From Lawsonibacter asaccharolyticus (GTDB lineage Bacteria; Bacillota; Clostridia; Oscillospirales; Oscillospiraceae), in NCBI GenBank assembly GCA_003112755.1, contig BFBT01000001.1, positions 1,798,001-1,862,000 of the forward strand: a stretch of DNA of 64,000 nt, read 5' to 3'. The position numbers and the translations under genes are program-made. This document shows, piece by piece, positions 54,546-61,977 of this stretch; positions within the stretch are counted from its first letter, which is position 1, and each line of letters starts with the position of its first letter. Under the pieces are notes generated by a model. The model searched no databases. It was not told the DNA's origin and saw nothing but the letters and a program-made list of their open reading frames with translations.

Positions 54546-54564
54546 AGGCGGCGGGGCACCGCCT
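54546..54564 (-). other. GC hairpin between the VirB2-like and pilin-like genes
   Basis: AGGCGG pairs with CCGCCT around CGGGGCA, 23 bases after the stop of the VirB2-like gene. Confidence 0.4.
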
Positions 54565-54586
54565 GTACTACGAAAGCGGCCCCGGC

Positions 54587-54949
54587 TTACTGATAGTAGC
54601 CGAGAATCAGGGTCAGGGTGGCGGAACCTAAAACGGCACCGATGCAGGACACCACCGCCACCACAATGCGGTTGTTCCATTTCTTCTGGTCCATCTCGTC
54701 AGCCATGCCGCGCCGGATACAGAAGTAGATGATAAGCAGGCCGGACACCACCGGGGCCAGAATCATAAGCCAGTTGGTCAGATCACCAATCAACTGCTCG
54801 GTGCCCGTCACAATCTGGCTGTCCTCCACACCGGCCGCATAAGCCTGTACGGACATGAAAAAAGAGGCGGCAAGTGTGGAAAAACCGACACCTGCCGCCC
54901 GGACGGACTTGCGCAGCCCGCCTATCGTCTGTTTCACTTTTCCTTTCAT
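54587..54949 (-). CDS. VirB2/TrbC-like (Maff2-type) conjugation protein
   Basis: 120 residues. MKGKVKQTIGGLRKSVRAAG leads to a first helix with a signal-peptide end (STLAASFFMSVQAYA), then a short outer segment, two membrane helices (LMILAPVVSGLLIIYFC and VVSCIGAVLGSATLTLILGY) joined by a basic loop (RRGMADEMDQKKWNNR). This is the VirB2-like or Maff2 layout found beside VirD4 in Clostridia ICEs. ATG 54949 with GAGGTTTCG upstream is used. It follows the coupling protein by 16 bases. Confidence 0.78.
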   Translation of the reverse strand: MKGKVKQTIGGLRKSVRAAGVGFSTLAASFFMSVQAYAAGVEDSQIVTGTEQLIGDLTNWLMILAPVVSGLLIIYFCIRRGMADEMDQKKWNNRIVVAVVSCIGAVLGSATLTLILGYYQ

Positions 54950-54965
54950 CGAAACCTCCTGAAAT

Positions 54966-56522
54966 TTATTCATCATCAGAAACACCGCCCCCTGCGTTTT
55001 TCTGCTGGGCGAGGCGGCGCATGATGTCCTTTTGATAGTAGACCCAGATATTCCACAATGCGATTTCCTGTTTTGTATCAGTGATAATGGGCCGTTTGTT
55101 TTCCCGTTCCTCCCGCAGCTTCCGGTTATGCTCCATGTCGCCCATGCCCAGCATTTGATTGAACAGCCATTTCGAGAGATCGGGGGCGTACATCATGGCC
55201 GGATGGTCCCGGCTGGTAATGATCTGATAGGGCCGCTTGACACGCCGCACCTCATCCGTATTCAGCAGCTTACGCTCCGTCAGACTGACGCTCTGGGAGC
55301 TGGACGGCGTGGTGAACCGCCCGTTACTGGCCGAGAGCTGGTAGCTGGATGTGGTGTAGCTGCCCAGCTTGTCCGACATTTCCCGCAGGGTTTCCGGGTC
55401 GTCGCTTTGCAGATAGGCCCATATCTGGCAGTTGCCCTTGATGGTGTTGGCGATATTGTCGCTGTACTTTTCCTTGAGCTGGTCGAACCCCTGCACATAG
55501 AGAGCGTAGCGCATCCCGCGTCCCGCCGCCACGGTGAGTTTGTTCGTCATATCGCTGATGGGGGTGAAATTCCCGAACTCATCCAGCAGGAAATTCACCC
55601 GCCGCTCCAGCCGCCCGCCCCGGCGATCCGCCGCCTCCGCCAAAAGCTCATACTGCTGGGACACAATGAGAGAGGCAATCGGGTAAAAGGTGGTTTTCTC
55701 GTCCGGCAGGATCACAAAGAGCGCCTGCTTTTTGCGTCCCAAATCCGTAAGGGTAAAATCACTGGCATGGGTAATGGCGTAGATGGATTTCGAGGTAAAC
55801 AGGCGCAGGGTGGTAAGGGCAGAGGTGTAAAAGCTGCCTCTGGTGCGGGATGGGGCCACATCGGAGATGGATAGCAACGCCCGCGCCGGGTGTGTTGGCG
55901 ACTGCTTTTTCAGATACTCCAGCAGGGGCAATTTATTCCCGATGGTACGGCACATCTCGGAAATGAACCAATACACATTGGTCATATTCTGAAACTCCGG
56001 CCGCTTTTGGTTATCACACACTACGCATAGAATCGCGGCGGCAATAATGGAACACTCGCCGTTGGTCCAGATTTTCTCGCCCTCCGGCTTGCCCACCAGG
56101 TTGTTGGTCAAGTCCCAGGCCAGCATTTCTGCCCGGTCGGTGTCGCCCTCGTTGATGGCGTCAATGACGGGCTGAAGCAGATTGTAGCGCATACTCTTGG
56201 CCGGATTCTTGAAGTCCAGCACCAGCACCTCATATCCCAGCTTTTTCAAAAATTCCGATGTGTACTGGAACAGTTCGGCCTTGGGGTCCGAGCAGAAGAT
56301 GGATTCCCCGGCAAGCCCCAGAAGGCAGATGCTCTCCAGCACCAGACATCTTGATTTGCCGGAACGGGTGGCGCCGACACAGAGCAGATGGCAGTCATCA
56401 CCTATAAAATAGATTTTTTCCTTGTCACCCTCCTTTTTCATGCCCACCACCACGCCGCCCTTCGTCAACGGGGAAGGCGGTGCGTCCTTGGGAATCACTT
56501 TGGGATGCAGATTCAGTTTCAA
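54966..56522 (-). CDS. virD4: VirD4/TraG-family type IV coupling protein
   Basis: 518 residues from a TTG with GAGGTG upstream. Walker A GATRSGKSR near residue 50, Walker B NFLLDEFGNFTP near 308, the GRGMRYALYVQGFDQLKEKY segment near 330 and the NCQIWAYLQSDDPETLREMS region near 365 are the TraG/VirD4 signatures. The usual two N-terminal membrane helices are missing here; the adjacent upstream gene supplies a matching membrane segment. The protein should link the relaxase-DNA complex (23839) to the VirB-like channel. Confidence 0.92.
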   Translation of the reverse strand: MKLNLHPKVIPKDAPPSPLTKGGVVVGMKKEGDKEKIYFIGDDCHLLCVGATRSGKSRCLVLESICLLGLAGESIFCSDPKAELFQYTSEFLKKLGYEVLVLDFKNPAKSMRYNLLQPVIDAINEGDTDRAEMLAWDLTNNLVGKPEGEKIWTNGECSIIAAAILCVVCDNQKRPEFQNMTNVYWFISEMCRTIGNKLPLLEYLKKQSPTHPARALLSISDVAPSRTRGSFYTSALTTLRLFTSKSIYAITHASDFTLTDLGRKKQALFVILPDEKTTFYPIASLIVSQQYELLAEAADRRGGRLERRVNFLLDEFGNFTPISDMTNKLTVAAGRGMRYALYVQGFDQLKEKYSDNIANTIKGNCQIWAYLQSDDPETLREMSDKLGSYTTSSYQLSASNGRFTTPSSSQSVSLTERKLLNTDEVRRVKRPYQIITSRDHPAMMYAPDLSKWLFNQMLGMGDMEHNRKLREERENKRPIITDTKQEIALWNIWVYYQKDIMRRLAQQKNAGGGVSDDE

Positions 56523-56531
56523 ACAAACACC

Positions 56532-56978
56532 TCACTTCTTCATAAAATCCAGCCCGTCATAGCCGGTTTTTAACAGCTCCCGGATGGCCGGATCATGCGG
56601 GTCAAGGGTAAAGCTGTCAAAGGCTTTGCCTTTTTCCGCGTCGCTCATCCAGCGGGCCGAACCGTGCTGATACTGGCCCACTGCTTTGGGAGTCTTGATC
56701 TCCGGCGTGATGGTGTCCAGGTCGGATTCATAGGGCCGCATATTGGTGAGAAAGAACATCACGGCCAGCACGCACACAAACCCTTGCAGGCAGAGGTACA
56801 GCATCAAGTGCTGGCGGCTGGAGAACAGGCTGGCAAGGCACTCCCCTATGGGAAGAAGGGACAGCCGGGTGATCTCCCTTGTCAGCAGCCCATGAACAGC
56901 GGTGGAGAAAAAGAGGTTTAAGACTGTGCCGGAAATGAAAATCATGGCACATATCAATATCTTTTGCTTGGTTTTCAA
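56532..56978 (-). CDS. Membrane segment partner of the coupling protein (split VirD4 N-terminus)
   Basis: 148 residues from a TTG. Two membrane helices (ILICAMIFISGTVLNLFFST and LMLYLCLQGFVCVLAVMFFL) surround a short outer loop, followed by a cytoplasmic tail ending HGSARWMSDAEKGKAFDSF; GSARW is the segment that in full-length VirD4/TraG proteins lies just before the ATPase core. It lies 9 bases upstream of the ATPase gene, so the T4CP seems to be made as two chains. This split layout is known in Tn1549-like ICEs. Confidence 0.72.
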   Translation of the reverse strand: MKTKQKILICAMIFISGTVLNLFFSTAVHGLLTREITRLSLLPIGECLASLFSSRQHLMLYLCLQGFVCVLAVMFFLTNMRPYESDLDTITPEIKTPKAVGQYQHGSARWMSDAEKGKAFDSFTLDPHDPAIRELLKTGYDGLDFMKK

Positions 56979-57015
56979 AAGTCTATAATCACCTCGCTTT
57001 TTTCTTTAGCAAAAA

Positions 57016-57050
57016 ACCGTTTCTGAAAGGCGGCTACTTTCAGAAACGGT
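57016..57050 (-). terminator. Terminator upstream of the coupling-protein genes
   Basis: A 14-bp perfect stem (57016-57029 with 57037-57050) with a 7-base loop; on the minus strand it is followed by TTTTTTG. It ends the transcript of the small gene at 57092 and so marks the 5' border of the transfer operon. Confidence 0.8.
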
Positions 57051-57091
57051 AAATGTTTTCTTTATTTTAAATTTCTCTACTGACAAACAAT

Positions 57092-57463
57092 TCAACGGTG
57101 TACCTTTCTCCAACGCTGGAACATTCTTGAAATCAAGCTCTGCTGCTTTGCTTCTGGCGCTTCTCCAACGCATATATCATCGTCTTCGGGGCAGTCAATG
57201 AGAATATGTGTGGGAATTGGGACCGGGCCATGATCTTTCCCTGTTCTTTTTAAGCAGTCATAACCGTATTTTGTAAGCACACGCTCATAAATAAATGCAA
57301 GGCTCAGTCTCTCAATATATCCACCCAAAACCAAAAGAAAAACAGGCTCCTTGAGCTTCACTCCCCAAACATACTCCCATTCAACCGTATAATCTTCTTC
57401 CACAATCCATTCCAAAATCTCAATATCATACTCAGGTTCATCTGGGAAAAAGCGATCACACAT
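57092..57463 (-). CDS. Small acidic hypothetical protein
   Basis: 123 residues, ATG with GGGGAGGTTTCAT upstream. It is soluble and acidic (YDIEILEWIVEEDYTVEWEY; LIDCPEDDDICVGEAPE) with a basic C-terminus (FQRWRKVHR). GC content is clearly lower than in the transfer operon, and it has its own terminator, so it is probably a separately acquired gene. I do not recognise it. The region 57464-57609 upstream holds nothing I can name. Confidence 0.6.
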   Translation of the reverse strand: MCDRFFPDEPEYDIEILEWIVEEDYTVEWEYVWGVKLKEPVFLLVLGGYIERLSLAFIYERVLTKYGYDCLKRTGKDHGPVPIPTHILIDCPEDDDICVGEAPEAKQQSLISRMFQRWRKVHR

Positions 57464-57609
57464 ATGAAACCTCCCCGGACATTCCTTGCCAATGACTCCA
57501 AGTATTACTTACTATACACTGGAATGTACCTATGTCAAGCAGATATTTAATAAGTGTCACAAAATAATGCAACCTCAATTTCTCACCTTCCTCTCCAAAT
57601 TCAGTCCAA

Positions 57610-58017
57610 TTAATGTTCCATCTCCTCCTCGCCCTCCAGCTCAGGGGCAAGATCCTGTACGGCGGCCTCCAGCACCGCTTCCGCCACCTCGCTGCGGATT
57701 GGCTTATCTGACAGCCATGCGGCCAGACTTTCCGGCTTTACGATACCGTAAAAGTCCTTTCGCTCCCTGTGAATGTACCGCCCATCCAGCAGGTTTTCTG
57801 CATAGACCGCCTGCCCTCTGGCCCCATAAATGCAGCCAAACCCGTCACGGGCATACCACAGGGAATCGTCTGCGGTCAAATCCATACTGCTGCCGTAAGC
57901 CTCCGGTTTTAGAACAAGAATCTGTCCCTCATAGCCGCTCTGATTGCTGCCCTCCACGCAGTCATCCAATCCCAGGAGGCGGTCTTGCTGACGGATTTTA
58001 ACTTTATCTTGTACCAA
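57610..58017 (-). pseudogene. 3' part of an ICE conserved gene, 5' end cut at about 58020
   Basis: The frame RQQDRLLGLDDCVEGSNQSG then YEGQILVLKPE resembles the C-terminal part of larger ICE proteins (YodL/DUF4316-type, family uncertain). It begins immediately after a stop (codons stop-CTC-TTG), the only possible start is TTG 58017 without a ribosome site, and what lies beyond is a TnpV-containing module on the other strand. It therefore looks 5'-truncated by the insertion or rearrangement at about 58020. The C-terminus is acidic like that of other ICE genes here. Confidence 0.5.
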
Positions 58018-58159
58018 GAGTTAATATGTAAAGGGTGGTTTCTCCCACCTAATACATATGACTGCGGCTCATTTGTGGTGAATGGAACAGCAGTTGTAGG
58101 AAAGGAGAAGAAAAGTCCGTATAACCGCTGGAAATCAACACAAAAAGGAGCTAATTTTT

Positions 58160-58531
58160 ATGAAATCTCTATTTGAGGAAATGGGCGGCACTTACCGTCA
58201 GGAGGGCGATTATCTCATTCCAAACCTTGCGCTGCCAGAGGAACCGGAATACCAGATTGGCAAGTATGGACATATGCGCCGCAGCTATCTGAAAGAACAT
58301 CGCCCTATTTTCTACACAAACCTGCTCACAAACGGAACGCTGCATCGGCACCTTGCCGAGATCGACCAAGCCTGCAACGAGCGCATGGAAATCATCGTTT
58401 CTGCAATGGTGAAGCAAGAAGGCGTGACCGAAGCACTCAAAGCTGCCGATCAAATGGAATGGGTACGCCGCATGAACAGCATCCGCAGCCGCGCGGAGGA
58501 AATCGTTTTGACCGAGCTTGTATATGAATGA
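58160..58531 (+). CDS. tnpV: Transposon-encoded protein TnpV
   Basis: 123 residues, a textbook TnpV: GGTYRQEGDYLIPNLALPEE near residue 8, the box GKYGHMRRSYLKEHRPIFYT at about 35-54, LHRHLAEIDQACNERMEII near 65, EGVTEALKAADQMEWVRRMN near 90 and a final RAEEIVLTELVYE. AAAAGGAG precedes the ATG. Its biochemical role is unknown. Compared with the overprinted TnpV at 10494 it retains the C-terminal ADQMEWVRRMN box, which the latter has lost or replaced. Confidence 0.88.
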   Translation: MKSLFEEMGGTYRQEGDYLIPNLALPEEPEYQIGKYGHMRRSYLKEHRPIFYTNLLTNGTLHRHLAEIDQACNERMEIIVSAMVKQEGVTEALKAADQMEWVRRMNSIRSRAEEIVLTELVYE

Positions 58532-58534
58532 CAA

Positions 58535-58574
58535 ATGCCCGTTATCGGTTGCGTGGCCGATAACGGGCATTTTT
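58535..58574. terminator. Bidirectional terminator between tnpV and the RhuM gene
   Basis: A perfect 14-bp stem (58535-58548 with 58557-58570) followed by TTTT on the plus strand, and preceded by AAA, sits between two convergent genes. Confidence 0.8.
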
Positions 58575-58579
58575 ACACT

Positions 58580-59605
58580 TTAGTTCTTTTGTTCCGTGCT
58601 GGCTACCAGACGGTCAAAGTCGCTCTGATACAGATGATCCTGAATGACGCGGTACTGCTCAAACTCGCTTTCGGCAAAGGCTTTTGCAATGGCAGCGGTG
58701 ACTTTTCCCTTATTTTGCAGAATCTCTGCATCATTGAATTGCAGAAAAGCGTCCAGCTTGGAGGCCCAATCTGCCATGGTCATGGGAATATGCCGTCTGG
58801 CCTGCCGGGTAGCATAGTCCAGATACATGGTGACGATTTCGTTCAGTTCCTGCATTTCATCCATGGATAAGTAATTTTTTGCAACGGACACATCTGCCTT
58901 GACAATCTTGCCGTCAGGAGCATTCTTCCATGAGGTCAGCCCCATGTGTTCCTTGGTGTGATCGGCTCGTGCCATAATGACCTCTGCCGCTGTGCCGCCA
59001 TGGACGGCATAGTGCATCTTATTCTGAACTGTGGCAAAGAAATCCTTTGTGGTCTGGCTATCGAGAGAGTAGTCCACAGCAGTGGCGTAAATATCCGTAA
59101 TTTTCTGATAGAAGCGCCGTTCGCTGGCCCGAATCTCCTGAATCTCGGAAATCAGGTGATCGAAGTAGTCCTCATCAAAAATCTGCCCATTGATGAGCCT
59201 GCTCTTGTCCAGCACATACCCCTGCTTGGTGAAGGTGTCCAGCACCTTGGTTGCCCACTGGCGGAACTGCGTGGCTCTGCCGGAATTGATCCGATAGCCT
59301 ACGGCTATGATGGCGGACAGAGAGTAGAACTTATAGTGATAGGTTTTTCCGTTATCCGCAACTTGTGCAAAATTTGCACAAGTTGCATCTTCGGACAATT
59401 CACCGCTTTCATATACATTTTTCAGATGCTTTGTCACAACGCTCCGGTCTACATCAAAAAGCCGTGCAATGGCCTTTTGGGTCAGCCAAACGTCGTGATC
59501 CTGTACCCGTACCTCAATGCCATCCTCATGGGCATCTTTCGTGAACACAAGGAAATCCACTGTGCTGTTGCGGATTTGCAGTTTATCCTTCTTGGCGTCT
59601 GCCAT
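58580..59605 (-). CDS. rhuM: RhuM-family (virulence RhuM/Fic-associated) protein
   Basis: 341 residues. The N-terminal half has the RhuM order: VWLTQKAIARLFDVDRSVVTKHLKNVYESGELSE (described; a helix-turn-helix, about residues 38-72), YSLSAIIAVGYRINSGRATQFRQWATKVL (about 93-122) and ERRFYQKITDIYATAVDYS near 165. The C-terminal half (DFFATVQNKMHYAVHGGTAAEVI, near 190) is the part linked to Fic/Doc-like folds. RhuM was named in a Salmonella pathogenicity island; its activity is unknown, and many copies sit in mobile elements or defence loci. The start ATG is preceded by GAGGTGAAACGAC. Confidence 0.88.
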   Translation of the reverse strand: MADAKKDKLQIRNSTVDFLVFTKDAHEDGIEVRVQDHDVWLTQKAIARLFDVDRSVVTKHLKNVYESGELSEDATCANFAQVADNGKTYHYKFYSLSAIIAVGYRINSGRATQFRQWATKVLDTFTKQGYVLDKSRLINGQIFDEDYFDHLISEIQEIRASERRFYQKITDIYATAVDYSLDSQTTKDFFATVQNKMHYAVHGGTAAEVIMARADHTKEHMGLTSWKNAPDGKIVKADVSVAKNYLSMDEMQELNEIVTMYLDYATRQARRHIPMTMADWASKLDAFLQFNDAEILQNKGKVTAAIAKAFAESEFEQYRVIQDHLYQSDFDRLVASTEQKN

Positions 59606-59616
59606 GTCGTTTCACC

Positions 59617-60525
59617 TCAATCTTCTTCGCTGGTTTTCTTCCCACGGCTCTTATAGACATTATACTGATTCTTGCAGCGGGGACTGCAAAAAGCGGAATT
59701 GGAGCGGCTGCTCAGGAACACCTTCTGGCAGTGCTTGCACAGCCGCAGGGGCTTCTCTCCGTCCACCAGCAGGAAGCTGAACATCATCTGGATGCCCAGC
59801 AGCAGCGAATGGAAGTCCCAATAGATGGTCGGTTTGTCCAGCAGCTCAATATGATAGCTGGGCGCAATGCCGCCGAAAGCAGCCATGCCTTTGCGATACA
59901 GATTCCGGGTATCCTCATCGATCAGGTCATAATCGTTGTAGTACAGAATAGATGTGGTCAGCGTAAAGGCCCAGTCCTTGAACTGCTGCGCCACCCAGTC
60001 ATAGGCTTCAGCATACTCTCGCTGGAAGCTCATGGTTTTCGCCATGGGTTCACTCGCAAAGGTCATGGTCAGCGCCACCATCATGTTGTCGCCGGACACG
60101 CTCCATCTGGACTCAATGCCCTTCTTGACCAGATCCAGCTGGTCAAAGGGATAGAATAGCGCCAGATAGTCCTCGGTTTCCATGGATTCTGCCTTGATGA
60201 AGTGGTTTTTCGGCAGATAGACCGCCTCATAATCCATGAAGGACGGCGTGGTGGGCAGCGCTGTCATCAGGCCCAGCAGACCGTAATGGGTTACAAATTC
60301 CAGAATGGCCTTCTGCACCTCGTCCTCCGGGCTGCGGTTCATCATCAGCATTCCCACATTCAGCGCATCCAGCACGATTCCCGGCGCTTCCTTCAAGGGA
60401 TTATATATGTCGGGCTTGGCATTCTTCCCCGGCGTGATATACCGCTTGCCGTCTGCGGCTGTTTTCAGTTCATAGCGGTCATACCGTACCCAATGGGAAC
60501 GGGACTGCTCAAAGAGATTCTTCAT
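59617..60525 (-). CDS. DUF6076-domain protein with C-terminal zinc finger
   Basis: 302 residues. The large N-terminal part has the DUF6076 pattern (PLKEAPGIVLDALNVGMLMM near 42, EFVTHYGLLGLMTALPTTP near 75); the C-terminus holds CKHCQKVF...FCSPRCKNQYNVYKSR (about residues 262-290), two C-x2-C/C-x3-C pairs as in plasmid- and phage-borne CGNR/MYM-like fingers. Its function is unknown; the finger suggests nucleic-acid contact. It is 12 bases upstream of rhuM on the same strand, so the two are probably co-transcribed from the promoter at 60556. Confidence 0.78.
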   Translation of the reverse strand: MKNLFEQSRSHWVRYDRYELKTAADGKRYITPGKNAKPDIYNPLKEAPGIVLDALNVGMLMMNRSPEDEVQKAILEFVTHYGLLGLMTALPTTPSFMDYEAVYLPKNHFIKAESMETEDYLALFYPFDQLDLVKKGIESRWSVSGDNMMVALTMTFASEPMAKTMSFQREYAEAYDWVAQQFKDWAFTLTTSILYYNDYDLIDEDTRNLYRKGMAAFGGIAPSYHIELLDKPTIYWDFHSLLLGIQMMFSFLLVDGEKPLRLCKHCQKVFLSSRSNSAFCSPRCKNQYNVYKSRGKKTSEED

Positions 60526-60555
60526 GGCGCTGTTCCTCTCAACTCGTAATCCAAC

Positions 60556-60585
60556 TATATATTAACCGTATTACTATTGTATCAA
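60556..60585 (-). promoter_or_regulatory. Promoter for the DUF6076-rhuM pair
   Basis: On the minus strand TTGATA (60585-60580), 18 bases, TATATA (60561-60556) precede the DUF6076 start by about 30 bases. Confidence 0.5.
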
Positions 60586-61514
60586 CCGTCCTTGTCATCG
60601 TCAAGGGCGGCTTTCTTTTTTCTCGGTTTGGTTTTGTTTTCCCGGCGGATCACGGCATCTTTGCCCATGGTTTGCAGCAGTGCTTCATATTCCTCTACGA
60701 ACTCGCGCTCCCGCAGAGTAATGCTGTAGTCCCTTTCCAGCTTTTCACTCAGATGCTCATACATCCGCCTTTGCAGCTTTTTCTGAATGGTCATACGCAA
60801 CTTTCGGATATTCCGGTCGGACTGCCCACGGATGGCAGCAAGCCTTGTGGTGCTGTATTGCTTGACGAACAGGTAATACAGTACCTCCTTCTGTTCATCT
60901 CTGAGGGTGAAGAAGAGCTTGGAGAGAAAACGGTTTGCTGTCAGCTCATGCAGCTCGTAGGGACAGGAGAAGATGATGTCGAGAAAATTTCCCTGACAGA
61001 GCTGGCGGAACCTTGGCAGATTCATCCAGAGGGGAGCAATTCTCGGCTCTGGCACGGCCTGAAACTCCAACGGCACATCCCCGCGCAGGTTTTCGTGGTC
61101 ACGCTCCCGGCGTTCCCGATTTCTGTCCAGCTTGTTCCACTCGTCTACCACAGTCAAAAAATCCGATTCCGTCCGGGCTGCTTCCTCCAGCCGCCGCACA
61201 GCCTCTGCGCGAATTTCCCGCTTGAGCCGTTTTTCGCTGGTGGGCGCGGCTTCCTCTTCCTCGTCCTCCAGCTCGGCGGCATAGTTTCTGGGATGCTCGT
61301 CCTGCTCCAGCTCGCTTTCCAGCTCCAGCGTGCGTTCCTCTGCAAGCGCTTCCTCCAGCGATTCGTTCTCCGGCGCACCGTCCGACGCATCCTCCCAATC
61401 GGCAAAGCTATCCTCATCCATTTCAAGGTCGGCTTCCTCTATTTGCTCCTCGGTATCTTCTTCCTCATCGGAAAAATCATCATCCCACAGCAGTTCATCC
61501 TCCCATGGTTCCAC
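60582..61514 (-). CDS. Sigma-70-region-4-like protein with long acidic head
   Basis: 310 residues from a GTG with GAGGAGGTGAAGC upstream (the frame extends to 61556). The first 110 residues are extremely acidic (WEDELLWDDDFSDEEEDTEE and more), then a basic helix (RLKREIRAEAVRRLEEAART). The C-terminal third contains a sigma-4-like helix-turn-helix: LRDEQKEVLYYLFVKQYSTT then RLAAIRGQSDRNIRKLRMTI. The similarity to sigma region 2 is not visible. Likely a transcription regulator of the module; the acidic head may mimic DNA or bind polymerase (inference). Confidence 0.68.
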   Translation of the reverse strand: MEPWEDELLWDDDFSDEEEDTEEQIEEADLEMDEDSFADWEDASDGAPENESLEEALAEERTLELESELEQDEHPRNYAAELEDEEEEAAPTSEKRLKREIRAEAVRRLEEAARTESDFLTVVDEWNKLDRNRERRERDHENLRGDVPLEFQAVPEPRIAPLWMNLPRFRQLCQGNFLDIIFSCPYELHELTANRFLSKLFFTLRDEQKEVLYYLFVKQYSTTRLAAIRGQSDRNIRKLRMTIQKKLQRRMYEHLSEKLERDYSITLREREFVEEYEALLQTMGKDAVIRRENKTKPRKKKAALDDDKDG

Positions 61515-61668
61515 GACAGCTTCACCTCCTCGAAAAAATATTTTTCTTTTTCTCAAAAAACAGTTCCGATTTACACCCCGTTTTTCTCCTATTAGTGAAA
61601 GGGTAATCTAAACGCAAGTTACTAAGGTTACTATCTTAAACACAGAGGGTAGAAAGGAGAAAAAGAAC
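61515..61668. promoter_or_regulatory. AT-rich divergent promoter region between the sigma-like gene and tnpW
   Basis: The gap carries poly-T/poly-A tracts, a direct repeat GTTACTAAG/GGTTACTAT near 61617-61635, and the ribosome site AGAAAGGAG before the ATG at 61669. No ORF is supported within it. Confidence 0.35.
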
Positions 61669-61761
61669 ATGGAAAACCAGCATAAAGACATGATTGGCTT
61701 ACAGCCAACGGAACCGGACTTATTATACCAAAAACCAACAAATTACGCAAGGAGGAAGCCT

Positions 61762-61977
61762 ATGGAGCAAACGAAACAGGAACAGTTCATCATTCGGCGC
61801 ATCGGCGGCACCACCTATAAGGTAAGGGTCGCATTCAGCGAAACAGCGGTGGAGACCATGGAGGAAAAGATTCTGCGGATGATCCGCAATGAAGGGGTTA
61901 CAAATGACGGCACTTGTGCTATAATGGAAGCACCACAAATGAGCCGTCAGTCTGAAAGGAGCGCCGAATGCGCATGA
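61762..61977 (+). CDS. tnpW: Transposon-encoded protein TnpW
   Basis: 71 residues. FIIRRIGGTTYKVRVAFSET followed by AVETMEEKILRMIRNE is the TnpW pattern, a small beta-beta-alpha protein of Tn4451-type elements with unknown role. ATG 61762 has AAGGAGG 6 bases upstream. The frame is open back to another good start, ATG 61669 with AGAAAGGAG, which would give 102 residues; both may be used. Its stop overlaps the tnpX start by 10 bases, so the recombinase is translationally coupled. Confidence 0.75.
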   Translation: MEQTKQEQFIIRRIGGTTYKVRVAFSETAVETMEEKILRMIRNEGVTNDGTCAIMEAPQMSRQSERSAECA

